Origin: Anabaena catenula FACHB-362
GTDB taxonomy: Bacteria > Cyanobacteriota > Cyanobacteriia > Cyanobacteriales > Nostocaceae
Reading direction: 5' to 3'
DNA length: 64,000 nucleotides
Assembly (NCBI RefSeq): GCF_014698735.1
Contig: NZ_JACJTQ010000003.1
Location: 124,001 to 188,000, forward strand
Shown here: in pieces, positions 63,635-64,000 of the stretch
Numbering within the stretch: the first letter of the stretch is position 1
How the letters are laid out: every line of letters begins with the position of its first letter
Notes under the pieces: generated by a model
Database searches by the model: none
Seen by the model: only the letters and a program-made list of their open reading frames with translations
What the model was told of the DNA's origin: nothing
Position numbers and translations under genes: made by a program

Positions 63635-64000
63635 CTATCTCCCTATCTCCGCGTCCTCTGCACCCTGCTCCCCTGCAACCTGCTCCTTTTCCTGGGGGGT
63701 TGGTGTAGGAATTACAACTTGCGGTGGCTCTACAAATGCTTTCGGGCTGGGAGTGGGAGTGACGACTTGGGGTGGCTCTATAAATGCTTTCGGGGTGGGA
63801 GTGGGAGTGACGACTTGGGGTGGTTCTACAAATGCTTTCGGGGTGGGAGTGGGAGTGACAACTTGGGGTGGCTCTATAAATGCTTTCGGGGTGGGAGTGG
63901 GAGTGACAAATTTGGGTTTATCTTCTACAAATGCTTTCAGAGTTGGTGTAGGAGTTAGGGTTTCTGGTTGATTCAAAGATGTTTTAATAGAGTCTAAGGT
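63635..64000 (-). CDS. C-terminal part of a Pro-rich repeat protein (cut by right edge)
   Basis: The frame is open from the right edge to a TAG at 63635-63637, so the start lies outside. The visible 121 residues contain about five copies of a 16-residue unit of the form TPTPTPKAFVEPPQVV, encoded by 48-bp tandem DNA repeats. A short tail, QEKEQVAGEQGAEDAEIGR, is encoded by the CCGCGTC/CTATCTCC intergenic repeat, which suggests the stop was supplied by that repeat. A Pro/Thr-rich spacer, perhaps periplasmic or wall-spanning, is likely. Confidence 0.65.
   Translation of the reverse strand, partial: TLDSIKTSLNQPETLTPTPTLKAFVEDKPKFVTPTPTPKAFIEPPQVVTPTPTPKAFVEPPQVVTPTPTPKAFIEPPQVVTPTPSPKAFVEPPQVVIPTPTPQEKEQVAGEQGAEDAEIGR

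Noticed and set aside
63477-63971. Plus-strand ORFs with Gly-Val-Gly repeats at the right end
   Set aside because: They are antisense to the Pro-rich repeat gene and run through the heptamer tract; the minus frame is open to the edge with regular protein repeats and is preferred.

Overview
The window reads as chromosome from a filamentous, heterocyst-type cyanobacterium (Nostoc/Anabaena/Calothrix group). The reasons are: frequent GCGATCGC (HIP1) octamers; heptanucleotide short tandem repeats (ATTGGTG/ATTGGTC); cyanobacterial families such as DUF1802, DUF3288 and DUF4327; a ClpC chaperone; large GAF/PAS/REC hybrid kinases; and intergenic DNA crowded with small palindromes and G/A-rich or CTCC-rich tandem repeats. 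No rRNA or tRNA gene was recognised. The organism is inferred from content only.

Layout. 1-8.2 kb: the end of an unrecognised gene, a GH65 phosphorylase fused to beta-phosphoglucomutase, an alpha/beta hydrolase, then a MocR/PdxR-type regulator divergent from a GNAT acetyltransferase and a pyridoxamine-oxidase-fold protein. 8.2-17 kb: a MITE-like element, a bacterial-type PARG, a chimeric transposase remnant, a giant hybrid histidine kinase, small ORFs, an Uma2 nuclease-fold protein and orphan CRISPR repeats. 17.3-33.1 kb: a type III CRISPR-Cas locus, best described as III-D-like. On the minus strand lie csx3, csx3-AAA, cas10, a Cas7, csx10, an unknown gene, a CARF-RelE effector, two more Cas7 genes, a Csx19-like gene, a fourth Cas7 and a Cas11-like small subunit. 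Divergent on the plus strand are a WYL regulator, a 19-repeat array and cas6. No cas1 or cas2 is present. 33.5-45 kb: a CBS-PAS hybrid kinase, ppsA, a PAS-GGDEF diguanylate cyclase, a second MITE copy and a TPR protein. 45-54.8 kb: a beta-barrel protein, a degenerate succinyl-CoA-synthetase-like pair separated by a heptamer tract, a membrane protein with eight 13-residue repeats, aroE and an alpha/beta hydrolase. 54.8-64 kb: a lipoprotein candidate, an aldo/keto reductase, DUF1802, a broken RelE/HigB-like toxin, unknown genes, clpC, DUF3288 and a Pro-rich repeat protein cut by the right edge.

How the CRISPR genes should work together (inference from known type III biology): Cas6 cuts the array transcript. 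Cas10, Csx10, the Cas7 proteins and the small subunit bind crRNA and target RNA. Cas10 has no visible HD nuclease but an intact GGDD palm, so output would depend on cyclic oligoadenylate. That signal would act on the CARF-RelE protein, resembling the ribosome-dependent mRNA interferase Cami1, and would be removed by Csx3. One Csx3 keeps histidines in its AHK-type motif; the AAA-fused copy has lost them. The most interesting points are this two-Csx3/CARF-RelE wiring, the palindrome cluster that has entered the cas operon, orphan repeats on the far side of the locus, the MITE family with target duplications, the 66-codon repeat insertion in the MocR regulator, and the succinyl-CoA-synthetase pair without its phospho-histidine.
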